The notes under the pieces are model-generated. The model made no database searches, was not told where the DNA came from, and saw nothing but the letters and a program-made list of their open reading frames with translations. Positions 16,434 through 26,076 of a DNA stretch of 64,000 nucleotides are shown one piece after another (within the stretch, counting starts at the first letter, position 1; the number at the start of each line of letters is the position of its first letter). Source of the DNA: Bacteroidetes bacterium HGW-Bacteroidetes-4 (GTDB lineage: Bacteria; Bacteroidota; Bacteroidia; Bacteroidales; SZUA-534); contig PHDD01000007.1 of assembly GCA_002840905.1 (NCBI GenBank), forward strand, positions 86,628 to 150,627. The letters run 5' to 3'. The position numbers and the translations under genes are program-made.

Positions 16434-17519
16434 ATGAACGCCATTTTGAAACATGCATTTAAAGGTTGGGAACTCGAAAATCCCGACCGTCCACTAATAA
16501 TTGCTGGACCATGTAGTGCTGAATCCGAAGAGCAGATCCTTGATACGGCACGTCAGTTAAAAGCTATGAATATACAGGTTTTCCGTGCAGGTATCTGGAA
16601 ACCACGAACCCGACCCAACTCCTTTGAAGGTGTCGGAAGCATCGGCCTAGAATGGTTAAAACTGGTGCAAAAAGAAGTCGGCATGAAGGTTTCAACTGAA
16701 GTGGCCAATGTAAAACACGTTTACGAAGCGCTTCGTTATGGCGTCGATATTATCTGGATAGGAGCCCGTACATCGGCCAACCCCTTTGCCATGCAGGAAA
16801 TTGCCGATGCTTTAAAAGGTGTTGATATTCCGGTTTTTGTTAAAAATCCGGTAAATCCCGATGTAGATTTGTGGATGGGAGCCATTGAGCGAATTCAGGG
16901 TGCTGGCATAACACGTGTGGGAGCCATTCACCGGGGTTTTTCTACTTTTGACAAAACACGTTATCGCAATGCCCCACAATGGCAATTACCTATTGAGTTA
17001 CGTCGAAAAATGCCGGACATTCCCATGATTTGCGATCCAAGCCATATTGGAGGGCGACGCGATATCCTGCAAGAAATTTCACAAAAAGCACTCGACCTGA
17101 ACTACGATGGATTAATCATTGAAACCCATTGCAATCCCGATAAAGCCTGGAGCGATGCTAAGCAGCAAATAACGCCAAACGATTTAAGCAAATTGCTGGG
17201 AAAATTGGTGCTGCGTAACGTTAATACCGATAATCCGGTATTTCTACATACTTTAGAGGATTTACGCCAACAAATTGATAAATTCGACGATGAATTGCTG
17301 ACCATTATTGAAGAACGTATGAAAGTGGCCGAAAAAATTGGAGAATACAAGAAGATAAACAACATCACCATTTTACAACCCGATCGTTGGCAAGAGATTC
17401 TAAATAAGGTGCTTGAAAAAGGCAAGAATCGCGATTTAAGCGATGATTTCCTGATTGGTTTGTTTAAAGCAATACATCAGGAATCCATCAATAAACAAAC
17501 CCGAATAATGAACGATTAG
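16434..17519 (+). CDS. Bifunctional DAHP synthase (type I-beta) / chorismate mutase
   Basis: 361 residues. Residues 1-265 form a KDO8P-synthase-like type I-beta DAHP synthase: IIAGPCSAES, RAGIWKPRTRP, WIGARTSANPFAMQ, KNPVNPD, CDPSHIGG and metal-ligand ETHCNPDKAWSDA. Residues 275-361 form an all-helical AroQ chorismate mutase (LRQQIDKFDDELLTIIEERM with arginine/lysine active-site residues, YKKINN, then the third helix). C-terminal mutase fusions of this kind are known in Bacteroidetes (Porphyromonas, Prevotella) and provide allosteric control by prephenate. It catalyses both entry to the shikimate pathway and the commitment step towards Phe/Tyr. Confidence 0.93.
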   Translation: MNAILKHAFKGWELENPDRPLIIAGPCSAESEEQILDTARQLKAMNIQVFRAGIWKPRTRPNSFEGVGSIGLEWLKLVQKEVGMKVSTEVANVKHVYEALRYGVDIIWIGARTSANPFAMQEIADALKGVDIPVFVKNPVNPDVDLWMGAIERIQGAGITRVGAIHRGFSTFDKTRYRNAPQWQLPIELRRKMPDIPMICDPSHIGGRRDILQEISQKALDLNYDGLIIETHCNPDKAWSDAKQQITPNDLSKLLGKLVLRNVNTDNPVFLHTLEDLRQQIDKFDDELLTIIEERMKVAEKIGEYKKINNITILQPDRWQEILNKVLEKGKNRDLSDDFLIGLFKAIHQESINKQTRIMND

Positions 17520-17584
17520 AATAGGAATCTTAAAACGGTAAAAAATAATCAAATTAAAAAGCTTTATAAAACCTAAAATAGAGC

Positions 17585-18607
17585 ATGAAAAAACTTATCA
17601 TTAACGGAGAACTCTCCAATTCAGAACTGCTGATTGGCGAAAGCTTTCAGAATTTTACGCAGTATTTACCCAAAAAACAACCAATTATTGTTCTTACTGA
17701 CGATAAGATTCATGCGCTTTATGGTTCCTATTTTAATGACTATCAAACCATTGTTATTGGACAAACCGAGAAAGTAAAAACCCTGTCAACTGTTGAAGCT
17801 GTTATTAACCAGTTAACCGAATTTGAAGCCGACCGCAGTACCTTTTTATTGGTAGTTGGAGGTGGTATTGTTTGTGATATTGGCGGGTTTGTTGCATCCA
17901 TTTACATGCGGGGAATTGAGTTTGGTTTTATTTCAACCACACTATTATCGCAGGTTGATGCCAGTGTTGGAGGAAAAAATGGGGTGAATTTCAGCGGTTA
18001 TAAAAACATAATCGGAACTTTCAATCAGCCCAAATTTGTTATATGCGATCCACAAATGCTAAAAACCCTCAAGCACGATGAACTAATCAATGGTTTTGCC
18101 GAGATTGTAAAACATACGCTGATTGCTGATAAAAATATGTTTCATTGGTTAAGCCAGCATTTCGAAAAAGCATTGAGTCTGGATTTCGATACCATTGAAA
18201 AACTCGTATTTAACTCTGTTTCTATTAAGGCTTCAATTGTTAATAATGACGAGAAAGAACAAGGTGAGCGTCGAAAGTTGAATCTGGGACATACCTATGG
18301 ACATGCCATTGAAAAAGTATTTCAATTGTCGCACGGTAATGCAGTAAGTATTGGTTTGGTGGTAGCTGCCAGATTGTCGATGGAAAAAGGATTTTTAAGC
18401 TCCGGTGATTTTCAGCAAATTATACAATTATTAAAGAATCTGAAACTGCCTGTTGATATTCCTGATAATCAGGAAAAGGTATTGCAAGCATTGACCATGG
18501 ATAAAAAGCGGGAAGGAAAGCTGGTTCATTTTATACTTATTGATGAAATTGGCCAGGCCCGAATAGAACCCATTGAATTGGAAGTATTGCAAAAAATGCT
18601 AATTTAA
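17585..18607 (+). CDS. aroB: 3-dehydroquinate synthase
   Basis: 340 residues. NAD-binding VVGGGIVCDIGGFVASIYMRGI, the STTLLSQVDASVGGKNGVN loop, and zinc-ligand region EIVKHTLI...NLGHTYGHAIE are canonical AroB motifs. It converts DAHP to 3-dehydroquinate, step two of the shikimate pathway. Spacing to the neighbours (65 and 32 bases) fits one operon. Confidence 0.94.
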   Translation: MKKLIINGELSNSELLIGESFQNFTQYLPKKQPIIVLTDDKIHALYGSYFNDYQTIVIGQTEKVKTLSTVEAVINQLTEFEADRSTFLLVVGGGIVCDIGGFVASIYMRGIEFGFISTTLLSQVDASVGGKNGVNFSGYKNIIGTFNQPKFVICDPQMLKTLKHDELINGFAEIVKHTLIADKNMFHWLSQHFEKALSLDFDTIEKLVFNSVSIKASIVNNDEKEQGERRKLNLGHTYGHAIEKVFQLSHGNAVSIGLVVAARLSMEKGFLSSGDFQQIIQLLKNLKLPVDIPDNQEKVLQALTMDKKREGKLVHFILIDEIGQARIEPIELEVLQKMLI

Positions 18608-18639
18608 TCGCAAATTTATAATATTTTAAAAATACCATT

Positions 18640-19269
18640 ATGCTTTGTCGTTCTGTAGCATTACAAGGGCTCGAAAATATAAAAAAGGCCATCGATGGAG
18701 CCACTTTGGCTGAAATTCGCATCGAAAAATCGAACTTAACCATCCCCGAAGTTAAAGAATTGTTTAGCTACCATAAAAATCTGATAGCTACCTGCAGGCC
18801 GGTTGGAATTAGCAAACAGGAACGTAAAGAGCTGTTAATGTCCGCTATTGAGGGCGGAGCACAATGGATTGATCTTGAAATTGAATCTGATTTTGAATAT
18901 TGCAGCAGCCTTTTGGCTTTTGCAAAAGAAAAGGGATGTAAAGTTATTGTTTCGTATCATAACTATAATTACACACCCGATTCTTTCCTGCTATGCAAAG
19001 TGGTAAACGAAGCACGTAAAAAACAAGCCGACCTGGTAAAAATAGCCACTCAGGTAAACGATAAAGCAGATAATGCTCGCTTACTTTGTTTGTATAATCA
19101 GGGAATTCCGATAATTGCCATAGGAATGGGGCCACTTGGAAAAATAACCCGGATTGCCGCACTTGAGTTGGGAGCTCCTTTTACCTTTGTAAGTATGGAC
19201 GATAATTCAAAAACCGCCCCGGGGCAGTTGAGTGAAGAACAAATGAGAAATATTTTAAATAGCTTATAA
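18640..19269 (+). CDS. aroD: Type I 3-dehydroquinate dehydratase
   Basis: 209 residues, slightly shorter than the E. coli enzyme (252). Catalytic residues of the type I fold are present: general-base histidine in IVSYHNYNYTPD, Schiff-base lysine in ADLVKIATQV, and the C-terminal MGPLGKITRIAA followed by the lid loop TAPGQLS. It dehydrates dehydroquinate to dehydroshikimate. The next pathway enzymes, shikimate dehydrogenase (aroE) and shikimate kinase (aroK), are not in the window. Confidence 0.92.
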   Translation: MLCRSVALQGLENIKKAIDGATLAEIRIEKSNLTIPEVKELFSYHKNLIATCRPVGISKQERKELLMSAIEGGAQWIDLEIESDFEYCSSLLAFAKEKGCKVIVSYHNYNYTPDSFLLCKVVNEARKKQADLVKIATQVNDKADNARLLCLYNQGIPIIAIGMGPLGKITRIAALELGAPFTFVSMDDNSKTAPGQLSEEQMRNILNSL

Positions 19270-19298
19270 TCTGTTTTATATATATATTACTTAATTTA

Positions 19299-20552
19299 AT
19301 GGTTAAAGTAATTCATCCTTCTGCAATTCATGGAGAGGTAAAGGCTCCTGCTTCAAAAAGCTATATGCAACGGGCAATAGCCCTTTCAATATTAGCCGAT
19401 GATGAAACCCTTATTGAAAATCCGTCGCGATGCGATGATGCCTTAGCCGGATTGAATATTGCAGCTAGTTTTGGATGTCGTATTTACGACAACGGGAGCT
19501 TTATTTCCATCATTCCCAATCCGGAGGCTTTACCGCAAAAATTATTTTGTGGAGAATCGGGTTTGGCTATCAGGTTGTTTGCTCCTGTTGCTGCACTGTT
19601 CTCACATCCGGTGGAATTAATTGCTGAAGGTTCACTTTTAAAACGTCCGGCCGGTTTTATGACGCATACACTTCAACAATTTGGCGTTAAAGTTGAATCG
19701 AATCAGGGTTTTCCACCAATCCAAATTCAAGGCCCAATTTCTGCGGGTAAAGCTGTTTTAGACGGTAGTCTGAGTTCTCAATTCCTTTCTGGTTTGTTGA
19801 TTGCGCTACCCAAAGCCAAAGGAAACAGTGTGTTAAAAGTTGAAAATTTAATGAGCATCCCTTATGTTTCAATGACATTGCAAGCTATTGAAGCTTTTGG
19901 AGGCAGAGTAGAAAATAAAGATTATCAGGAGTTTATTATTTCCGGAAATCAATCGTACAAAGGAGGTACTTATAAAATTGAAGGCGATTGGAGTGGAGCG
20001 GCCGGATTATTGGTTGCTGGAGCCATAGCCGGTAAAATTACAGTAAAAGAACTTCAATCGGCTTCGTTACAGGCCGATGTTGCGGTATTAAAAGCTTTGC
20101 AGCAGGCAGGAGCCCATATTGATATGGCAAATGAACAAATTACTGTTTCAAAACCTGCTGAATTACATGCTTTTGAATTTGACGCTTTGCATTGCCCCGA
20201 TCTTTTTCCTGTTTTAACCGCATTGGCTTCAAACTGCAAAGGAATCAGCAAAATATACGGAGTTCATCGCTTAGTTCATAAAGAAAGTAATCGAGGCGAA
20301 GTATTAAAGCAAGAGTTTAATAAACTTGGAATAAATATTGATATACAAGATGATATAATGTTAATCACCGGTGGAACTGTTAAATCAGGAAAAGTTAATG
20401 CTCACAACGATCATCGCATGGCTATGGCTTTATCTCTGGCTGCTTTAAATGCTAAGGGACCCATTACCATTGATGACGCATTGTGTGTAAACAAGACGTA
20501 TCCCGATTTTTATAACGATTTGGATACCCTGGGTGTCAAGGTAATGTCATAA
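19299..20552 (+). CDS. aroA: 5-enolpyruvylshikimate-3-phosphate synthase
   Basis: 417 residues. Substrate-binding motifs APASKSYMQRAIA (lysine plus serine near the N terminus), CGESGLAIRLF, SSQFLSGLLIALP and the late NDHRMAMALSLAAL identify EPSP synthase. The inhibitor-contact loop departs from the E. coli pattern (GESGLAIR instead of GNAGTAMR), as in many Bacteroidetes enzymes. It joins shikimate-3-phosphate and PEP. It is preceded by aroD and followed 48 bases later by aroC. Confidence 0.94.
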   Translation: MVKVIHPSAIHGEVKAPASKSYMQRAIALSILADDETLIENPSRCDDALAGLNIAASFGCRIYDNGSFISIIPNPEALPQKLFCGESGLAIRLFAPVAALFSHPVELIAEGSLLKRPAGFMTHTLQQFGVKVESNQGFPPIQIQGPISAGKAVLDGSLSSQFLSGLLIALPKAKGNSVLKVENLMSIPYVSMTLQAIEAFGGRVENKDYQEFIISGNQSYKGGTYKIEGDWSGAAGLLVAGAIAGKITVKELQSASLQADVAVLKALQQAGAHIDMANEQITVSKPAELHAFEFDALHCPDLFPVLTALASNCKGISKIYGVHRLVHKESNRGEVLKQEFNKLGINIDIQDDIMLITGGTVKSGKVNAHNDHRMAMALSLAALNAKGPITIDDALCVNKTYPDFYNDLDTLGVKVMS

Positions 20553-20600
20553 TTTAAGATTAGACCAAATTGAAAAAATCTATCGCAAAAACTTAAAAAA

Positions 20601-21593
20601 ATGAACTCATTCGGAAGAATATTTAAAATACAATTGTTTGGTGAATCGCATGGAATGGGAGCCGGAATAATTATTGACGGCTGTCCGGCGGGTGTTCCCT
20701 TAAGTGAATCCGATTTTGAAGTTGATTTGGCAAGACGAAGGCCCGGGGCAATTGGAACTACGCCGCGTAAAGAAGCCGATTTACCTGAATTAATGAGTGG
20801 TGTATTTAATGGCAAAACCACCGGCGCTCCTTTAACTATTTTTTTTCGAAATATGAATACCCGCTCGGGTGATTATGAAAACCTGGTAGCTTCGCCCAGA
20901 CCAGGTCATGCTGATTTTACCGGTAAAGTAAAATTTGGCGGCAATAACGACTATCGCGGCGGAGGCCATTTTAGTGCCCGATTAACGGTTGGCCTTGTGG
21001 CAGCGGGCGTATTAGCCAAAAAATTACTTAGGGCACAAACTATTAATGCAACTTTAGTTGAAGCCGGAGGCTCAAAAAATATTGATGAAGCCATTAAAAA
21101 TGCCTTAGCTAATCAGGATTCTATTGGAGGAATTGTGGAATGTCGTGTACAAGGCTTACCGGCCGGACTGGGAGAACCTTTTTGGGATTCAGTAGAGTCT
21201 TTAATCAGCCATGCGGTATTTGCAATACCTGCAACCAAGGGAATTGAATTTGGCAGCGGTTTTCGGGCTGCCCTAATGCCAGGTTCAGAACACAACGACG
21301 CCATAATTGATGCAGATGGAACAACCAAAACCAATCATGCCGGGGGAATAAACGGAGGTATTACTAACGGAAATGAATTAATATTCAGGGTAGCCATTAA
21401 ACCCACTTCGAGTATCGGCAAATCGCAACAAACCATGAATTTTGAAACAAACCAGGTTGAAGAATTAAAAATCCAGGGGCGTCATGATGCCTGTGTGGCC
21501 TTACGTGTACCACCCATTCTTGAAGCTATGACAGCACTGGTTTTAGCCGATTTGATGCTGCTGGAACAAAAAATACCAAGAATATATAAATAA
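20601..21593 (+). CDS. aroC: Chorismate synthase
   Basis: 330 residues, a little shorter than E. coli AroC (361). FMN/phosphate-binding signatures FGESHGMGAGIIIDGCPAG, RRRPGAIGTTPRKEAD, RPGHADFTGKVKFGGNNDYRGGGHFSAR and GRHDACVALRVPPILEAM cover the fold from end to end. It makes chorismate from EPSP. Last gene of the operon; the convergent pyk ends 24 bases later, with no obvious terminator in the gap. Confidence 0.95.
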   Translation: MNSFGRIFKIQLFGESHGMGAGIIIDGCPAGVPLSESDFEVDLARRRPGAIGTTPRKEADLPELMSGVFNGKTTGAPLTIFFRNMNTRSGDYENLVASPRPGHADFTGKVKFGGNNDYRGGGHFSARLTVGLVAAGVLAKKLLRAQTINATLVEAGGSKNIDEAIKNALANQDSIGGIVECRVQGLPAGLGEPFWDSVESLISHAVFAIPATKGIEFGSGFRAALMPGSEHNDAIIDADGTTKTNHAGGINGGITNGNELIFRVAIKPTSSIGKSQQTMNFETNQVEELKIQGRHDACVALRVPPILEAMTALVLADLMLLEQKIPRIYK

Positions 21594-21617
21594 CTTTTAC
21601 TTAATAATAAACGGGCA

Positions 21618-23039
21618 TTAAAAATAAGAAAGCTTGACCATGTTGGTTTGTCCACGCTTATTTAAGGGTATACTTCCCACATGAACGATCAATTCGTTTT
21701 CATCAATTAAATTATTTTCTTTTAAATACTTAAGTGTAAATTCAACGGCATCGTTTGTAAATAAAAACTCGTTGCTTAAGTAAGGTCGGGTTCCCCAAAG
21801 TAAAGACATTTGTCGTAGTAAACCTATTTCAGGAGTAAAAGCAAAAATATTGGCATCAGGCCGATGGCTGGCTATACGGAAAGCTGTATAACCCGAATAA
21901 GTAAGAACTATTATCGATTTGGCTCGGGTTTGTTGCGCCATAGTGCAGGCACTACTGCAAATAGAATCGGGAATAAAAGAATGGTTCATTACCGAAGGTG
22001 AATGCTCTCGATAATATTTATAGCCTTTTTGTTCAGTATAAGTTATAATCTGACGCATGCTCTGAATTACTTCAACCGGATATTGTCCCACACTGGTTTC
22101 CCCACTTAGCATTAAAGCACTGGCTCCGTCAATTACAGCATTTGCTACATCGTTTGCTTCAGCACGTGTGGGACTAAAGTTTTGTATCATGCTTTCCATC
22201 ATTTGAGTAGCAATGATTACCGGTTTGGCAAATTTAATGCACTTTTCGACCAGCATTTTTTGCATCAGTGGAACTTCGTGAAAAGGCATTTCAACACCCA
22301 AATCGCCGCGGGCTACCATAACACCATCGGTAACGTCAATAATATTATCAATTTCTGTAAGTGCTTCGGGTTTTTCAATTTTTGCAATAACTTTGGTGTG
22401 TTTTTTCTTTTTTCGGATTATATCCTTAAGATCAGCAATATCGGTAACCGAACGCACAAACGACAGCGCAATCCAATCTACTCCCTGATCCAATGCAAAA
22501 TTGGCATCTTCAATATCTTTTTTTGTAAGGCTGGGCAAGGAGATGTGAGTATTGGGAAGGTTGACACCTTTTTTCGAAGATAAAATACCTCCATGAATTA
22601 CCCGGGCTCTAACCAGATTCACTTTATTGGTAAAAACAGCTTCCAATTTTAGCTTTCCATCGTCAATTAAAATTACATCGCCTGGTTTTACATCCATAGG
22701 AAATAGTTTGTAACTCATGTACACTTTTTTTGCTGTTCCCAGGCATTCATCGTTAACAAAATCAATTTCTTCACCTTCAACAAGTTGCACTCCATTGTTT
22801 TCAATATCACCAACCCGTAGTTTGGGCCCCTGCAAATCGACGAGCAGGGCAACATTGGTATTTTTTTCCTGATTCAAATCGAGTATATTTTCAATTACCT
22901 GCTTGTGATCAGCATGAGTTCCATGCGAAAAATTCAAACGAAAAACATTTACGCCGGCATCGATTAACTGATTTAACATGTGGCGAGAAGAAGAGGCTGG
23001 CCCAACCGTAGCAACAATCTTGGTTCTGTTGAAATGCAT
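21618..23039 (-). CDS. pyk: Pyruvate kinase
   Basis: 473 residues. The opening TKIVATVGPAS, the RLNFSHGTH motif, catalytic IAKIEKPEAL, metal/PEP loop MVARGDLGVEMP and TQMMESMIQNFSPTRAE are the standard pyruvate kinase signatures. The C-terminal allosteric-type domain is present, without an extra PEP-utiliser domain. It makes pyruvate and ATP from PEP. Convergent with aroC and divergent from the hydantoinase gene; probably monocistronic. Confidence 0.95.
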   Translation of the reverse strand: MHFNRTKIVATVGPASSSRHMLNQLIDAGVNVFRLNFSHGTHADHKQVIENILDLNQEKNTNVALLVDLQGPKLRVGDIENNGVQLVEGEEIDFVNDECLGTAKKVYMSYKLFPMDVKPGDVILIDDGKLKLEAVFTNKVNLVRARVIHGGILSSKKGVNLPNTHISLPSLTKKDIEDANFALDQGVDWIALSFVRSVTDIADLKDIIRKKKKHTKVIAKIEKPEALTEIDNIIDVTDGVMVARGDLGVEMPFHEVPLMQKMLVEKCIKFAKPVIIATQMMESMIQNFSPTRAEANDVANAVIDGASALMLSGETSVGQYPVEVIQSMRQIITYTEQKGYKYYREHSPSVMNHSFIPDSICSSACTMAQQTRAKSIIVLTYSGYTAFRIASHRPDANIFAFTPEIGLLRQMSLLWGTRPYLSNEFLFTNDAVEFTLKYLKENNLIDENELIVHVGSIPLNKRGQTNMVKLSYF

Positions 23040-23156
23040 CTTTTAATAATTTGGTTACTTATCTGATATTTCGGTTTGAAAGTTAAACAATTTCGGGCTA
23101 ATTTGGCTACCTTTCGACTCCCTGATTATAAAAAGAGTTAATAAATTCCTGAACAT

Positions 23157-24536
23157 ATGAAGTATTTGCTTATTAAAAATGGTTTGCTTATCGATGCCCA
23201 CAAAAGAGAACTTGCCGACTTACTAATTGGCGATGGAAAAATACTTCAGCGAAAACCTGATTTGCAATTTTATCCTCAGGGAACAAAGGTTATTGATGCT
23301 AAAAACGATTATGTAATTCCCGGAGGAATCGATCCTCATGTACATTTTCATTTAGCAACCCAGGCCGGCTATTCTGCCGATGATTTTTATACCGGCTCTA
23401 AAGCAGCATTGGCTGGAGGAACAACAACCATTATCGATTTTATTACCCCTAAAGTCAATCAAACTTTTCAGGAAGCTTTTTTGGAACGAATGGCAGAAGC
23501 GAGCATTTGTATGTGTGATTATGCATTTCATATTAGTCCAATATACTGGGATAAAACTATGGCCAAACAAATGGAATTTGCTGTTAATGAAGCTGGAATA
23601 AATTCATTTAAAGTTTATATGGCCTATAAGCAAACCATCGGTATTGAATCAGAAACCTTACGAAAAATAATGGAACAAGCGGCAAAACTTAAAGCGCTGG
23701 TTACCATTCATGCCGAAGACGGTGATGCCATTGATGTTTTACAAAAACGTTTTTTAGCAAATGGACAAAAAGAACCTTATTATCATGTTTTATCGCGACC
23801 GGCAAGCGTTGAATCCCAAGCGGTAAAAACAGCCATTAATATTGCCGCTGAAACCGGGGCAAGCATTTATTTTGTGCATATTAGCGCGGCAGAATCAGTA
23901 AGGTATATTGCTGAAGCACAAAAAAAAGGTTTGGCTGTTTATGCCGAAACCTGTCCGCAATACCTGGTGTTTACACACGAAAATCTTAAAGGACCTTTTG
24001 AACAAGCAGCCCCATTTGTTTTTAGTCCGGCTCTTAAAGACGAATCGGATAAAAAAAATCTATGGAATGCCTTGAGTTCGGGAATTATAACAAGTATTGG
24101 AACCGATCATTGTCCGTTCAATCTTAATGGACAAAAAAACCTGGGAAAAGACGATTTTACCAAAATACCCAATGGGACAGGAGGCGTAGAATACCGCCTG
24201 AACAGTTTATTTACGTATGGCGTTTTAAAAGGAATTCTGTCATTGGAACAGTGGGTTGCCTTAACTTCAGTACAGGTAGCAAAAATATTTGGCTTGAAGC
24301 ATAAAGGTGAGTTGAAATCAGGATTTGATGCCGATGTTGTGATTTGGAATCCCAACGAAAAATTTACAGCTACACTCCAAAACCAATGGCAACAATGCGA
24401 TTCCAGTATATATGAAGGGTTGGAATTCACTGGTAAAGCTCGAATGGTAATAAAAAACGGAAATATTGTTTTCGAAAACAATGAATTTCAAGAAATTAAA
24501 GGTTCTTACATAAAGCGACAAAACATGTTGCTTTAA
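23157..24536 (+). CDS. Dihydropyrimidinase/D-hydantoinase-type amidohydrolase
   Basis: 459 residues. Binuclear-metal amidohydrolase with PHVHFH (HxH), the carboxylatable lysine in FKVYMAYKQT, TIHAEDGD, FVHISAAES and GTDHCPFN, in the usual order for the dihydropyrimidinase/hydantoinase/CRMP family. It opens cyclic ureides such as dihydrouracil or hydantoins. E. coli HyuA of the purine/selenium cluster belongs to the same family, so this gene could serve the SsnA/xanthine dehydrogenase cluster at the left end of the window; the distance (about 17 kb) makes that inference only. A conventional pyrimidine-degradation role is equally possible. Confidence 0.88.
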   Translation: MKYLLIKNGLLIDAHKRELADLLIGDGKILQRKPDLQFYPQGTKVIDAKNDYVIPGGIDPHVHFHLATQAGYSADDFYTGSKAALAGGTTTIIDFITPKVNQTFQEAFLERMAEASICMCDYAFHISPIYWDKTMAKQMEFAVNEAGINSFKVYMAYKQTIGIESETLRKIMEQAAKLKALVTIHAEDGDAIDVLQKRFLANGQKEPYYHVLSRPASVESQAVKTAINIAAETGASIYFVHISAAESVRYIAEAQKKGLAVYAETCPQYLVFTHENLKGPFEQAAPFVFSPALKDESDKKNLWNALSSGIITSIGTDHCPFNLNGQKNLGKDDFTKIPNGTGGVEYRLNSLFTYGVLKGILSLEQWVALTSVQVAKIFGLKHKGELKSGFDADVVIWNPNEKFTATLQNQWQQCDSSIYEGLEFTGKARMVIKNGNIVFENNEFQEIKGSYIKRQNMLL

Positions 24537-24553
24537 AATGAAATAAAATATTT

Positions 24554-25078
24554 TCAATTGCTTAGCTTGTATTTTTTCAGGAGAAAATATTCAACTCCTG
24601 AGGGTTTTAGTTTGGATTCGTAAAGCACAACCTGTTTAATTTGTACGCTTATTTCTGTTGGTAAAGGTTGAGATAAAACTATATCAGTATAGCCTTTAAA
24701 GCGAGCAAGTGTAGTATGAATTATTATTTCGTGATTAGGCTTCTGAGAAAAATATAAAGCAACTTTTTTGTACATTTCATTAAATTCCTGATTCGGTTTA
24801 AACTGAGCCCAAATCATATAAGGCCGTTTTTTTGGCATCAATACCAATTTATCTAATTCCAATTCAAAAACTTGTTGGTTATTTAAAACAAGATTCAATT
24901 CTTCTTTAAGTTTATCAAGCATCAATTCGTTGAAATCCCCAATAAAAAATAAGGTAACATGAAGATTTTCAATTGAAACCCAGCGAACCGGACCATTTAT
25001 AAGGAATAAACTTCTATCAGCAATTAATTTCTCTTTAAAATATTGAGGAAGTTCTAATGCCAGAAAAAGACGCTTCAT
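24554..25078 (-). CDS. thpR: RNA 2',3'-cyclic phosphodiesterase (2H family)
   Basis: 174 residues. The two HxTL motifs that define the 2H phosphoesterase superfamily are present: HVTL near residue 41 and HTTL near residue 123. They are set in the usual duplicated alpha/beta fold, starting MKRLFLALELP. ThpR (formerly the LigT/2'-5' RNA ligase) opens 2',3'-cyclic phosphates on RNA. It converges with the hydantoinase gene, with 17 bases between stops. Confidence 0.88.
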   Translation of the reverse strand: MKRLFLALELPQYFKEKLIADRSLFLINGPVRWVSIENLHVTLFFIGDFNELMLDKLKEELNLVLNNQQVFELELDKLVLMPKKRPYMIWAQFKPNQEFNEMYKKVALYFSQKPNHEIIIHTTLARFKGYTDIVLSQPLPTEISVQIKQVVLYESKLKPSGVEYFLLKKYKLSN

Positions 25079-25216
25079 ATTTTCGAAAAATTGTATATAA
25101 TTATCAACCCGAACAAAATATAAAAGAATGCTACCTAACTTTTAACTCTTAAAAATTGTTATTTAGTCAAAAGTTGGCTGTTTTATTATTAAATTCTAAT
25201 CAATAATGGGTAGTTT

Positions 25217-25224
25217 TATATTTG
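25217..25224 (+). promoter_or_regulatory. -7 promoter box before the exported TPR-like gene
   Basis: TATATTTG matches TAnnTTTG exactly, 52 bases before the start codon. No clear -33 TTTG at the normal distance. Confidence 0.42.
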
Positions 25225-25276
25225 TGATGTGTAAATTTATGACAAATAATCTGGTGTTTTACAAACTTATTCAACA

Positions 25277-26074
25277 ATGAGAAACATAGCATTCATTCTT
25301 ATCATGTTTTTTTCACTTAGTAGTATGGCTCAATTTCAGGTAGTTGGAGGAACTTACGAGAAACTGGCAAAACTTTACAGTCAGGGTAAATACGAAAGTT
25401 GCTTGTTTAAAGCCGACGATTATACTTTTAAGGCCGAAAGTTCAAAAGACGCGGAACCTTTTTTATATATGTCCTTATGTTTTTATCAGCTATCAATTTC
25501 TGAAGACAGCGATATTCGCGAAGATTATAAAGATGGATTTAAGCAAGCGGTTAATTATGCCGGACGTTTTATTAAAAAAGACAAAGAAGGAGTAATGTAC
25601 ACCGACAATATTGATTTTATAAACCGTTTAAAAGAAATTCAAAAAAAAGAAATTAAAGAAGAATTCGATAAAGCAGATTATCGAAAAACAGTTGCAGCAG
25701 CAAAACTTTTTACAAAATTAAACAGGGAAGAGGACTTAAGCTTTACTTATTTTATTGGAATGAATGAAGTTATGTCGAACAATGTATCCCAGGGAGAGCG
25801 AACTATTGACGAGGCCATAAAAAAATTGAACGAAAAACTTGCCGCTAATGATTTTAAAGCCGATCCTTTGGTTAAAAGTCTGGTGATTGATGCCATTTTG
25901 AAATATTCAGAATTTCTTGTGAACCAGGACCAAATTGAAAGTGCTCACAATCAATTGGAATTTGCTTTACGCTTGTTTCCAAACGATGGATATATAAAAC
26001 TACAATTCAATGTAGTTAAACAAGCTTATGATAAACATTTAAAGGAAAAAGAAGCCGCAGAGCAAAACCAATAA
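25277..26074 (+). CDS. Exported TPR-like helical protein, function unknown
   Basis: 265 residues. A Sec signal peptide (RNIAFILIMFFSLSSMAQ) with a likely cut after SMA-Q is followed by an almost wholly helical protein. Recurring helix pairs (YEKLAKLYSQGKYESCLFKADDY; FLYMSLCFYQLS; LEFALRLFPNDGYIKLQFNVVKQAYDKHLK) look like degenerate tetratricopeptide repeats, and there is a lysine/glutamate-rich central coiled segment. It is not a lipoprotein (no lipobox cysteine). Probably periplasmic, perhaps a scaffold for an envelope complex. Single gene between convergent units. Confidence 0.6.
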   Translation: MRNIAFILIMFFSLSSMAQFQVVGGTYEKLAKLYSQGKYESCLFKADDYTFKAESSKDAEPFLYMSLCFYQLSISEDSDIREDYKDGFKQAVNYAGRFIKKDKEGVMYTDNIDFINRLKEIQKKEIKEEFDKADYRKTVAAAKLFTKLNREEDLSFTYFIGMNEVMSNNVSQGERTIDEAIKKLNEKLAANDFKADPLVKSLVIDAILKYSEFLVNQDQIESAHNQLEFALRLFPNDGYIKLQFNVVKQAYDKHLKEKEAAEQNQ

Positions 26075-26076
26075 TT

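Noticed and set aside
22182..22583. 133-codon plus-strand frame inside pyk
   Set aside because: Antisense to a highly conserved pyruvate kinase; composition (many Phe, Asn, His) is that of an antisense shadow.
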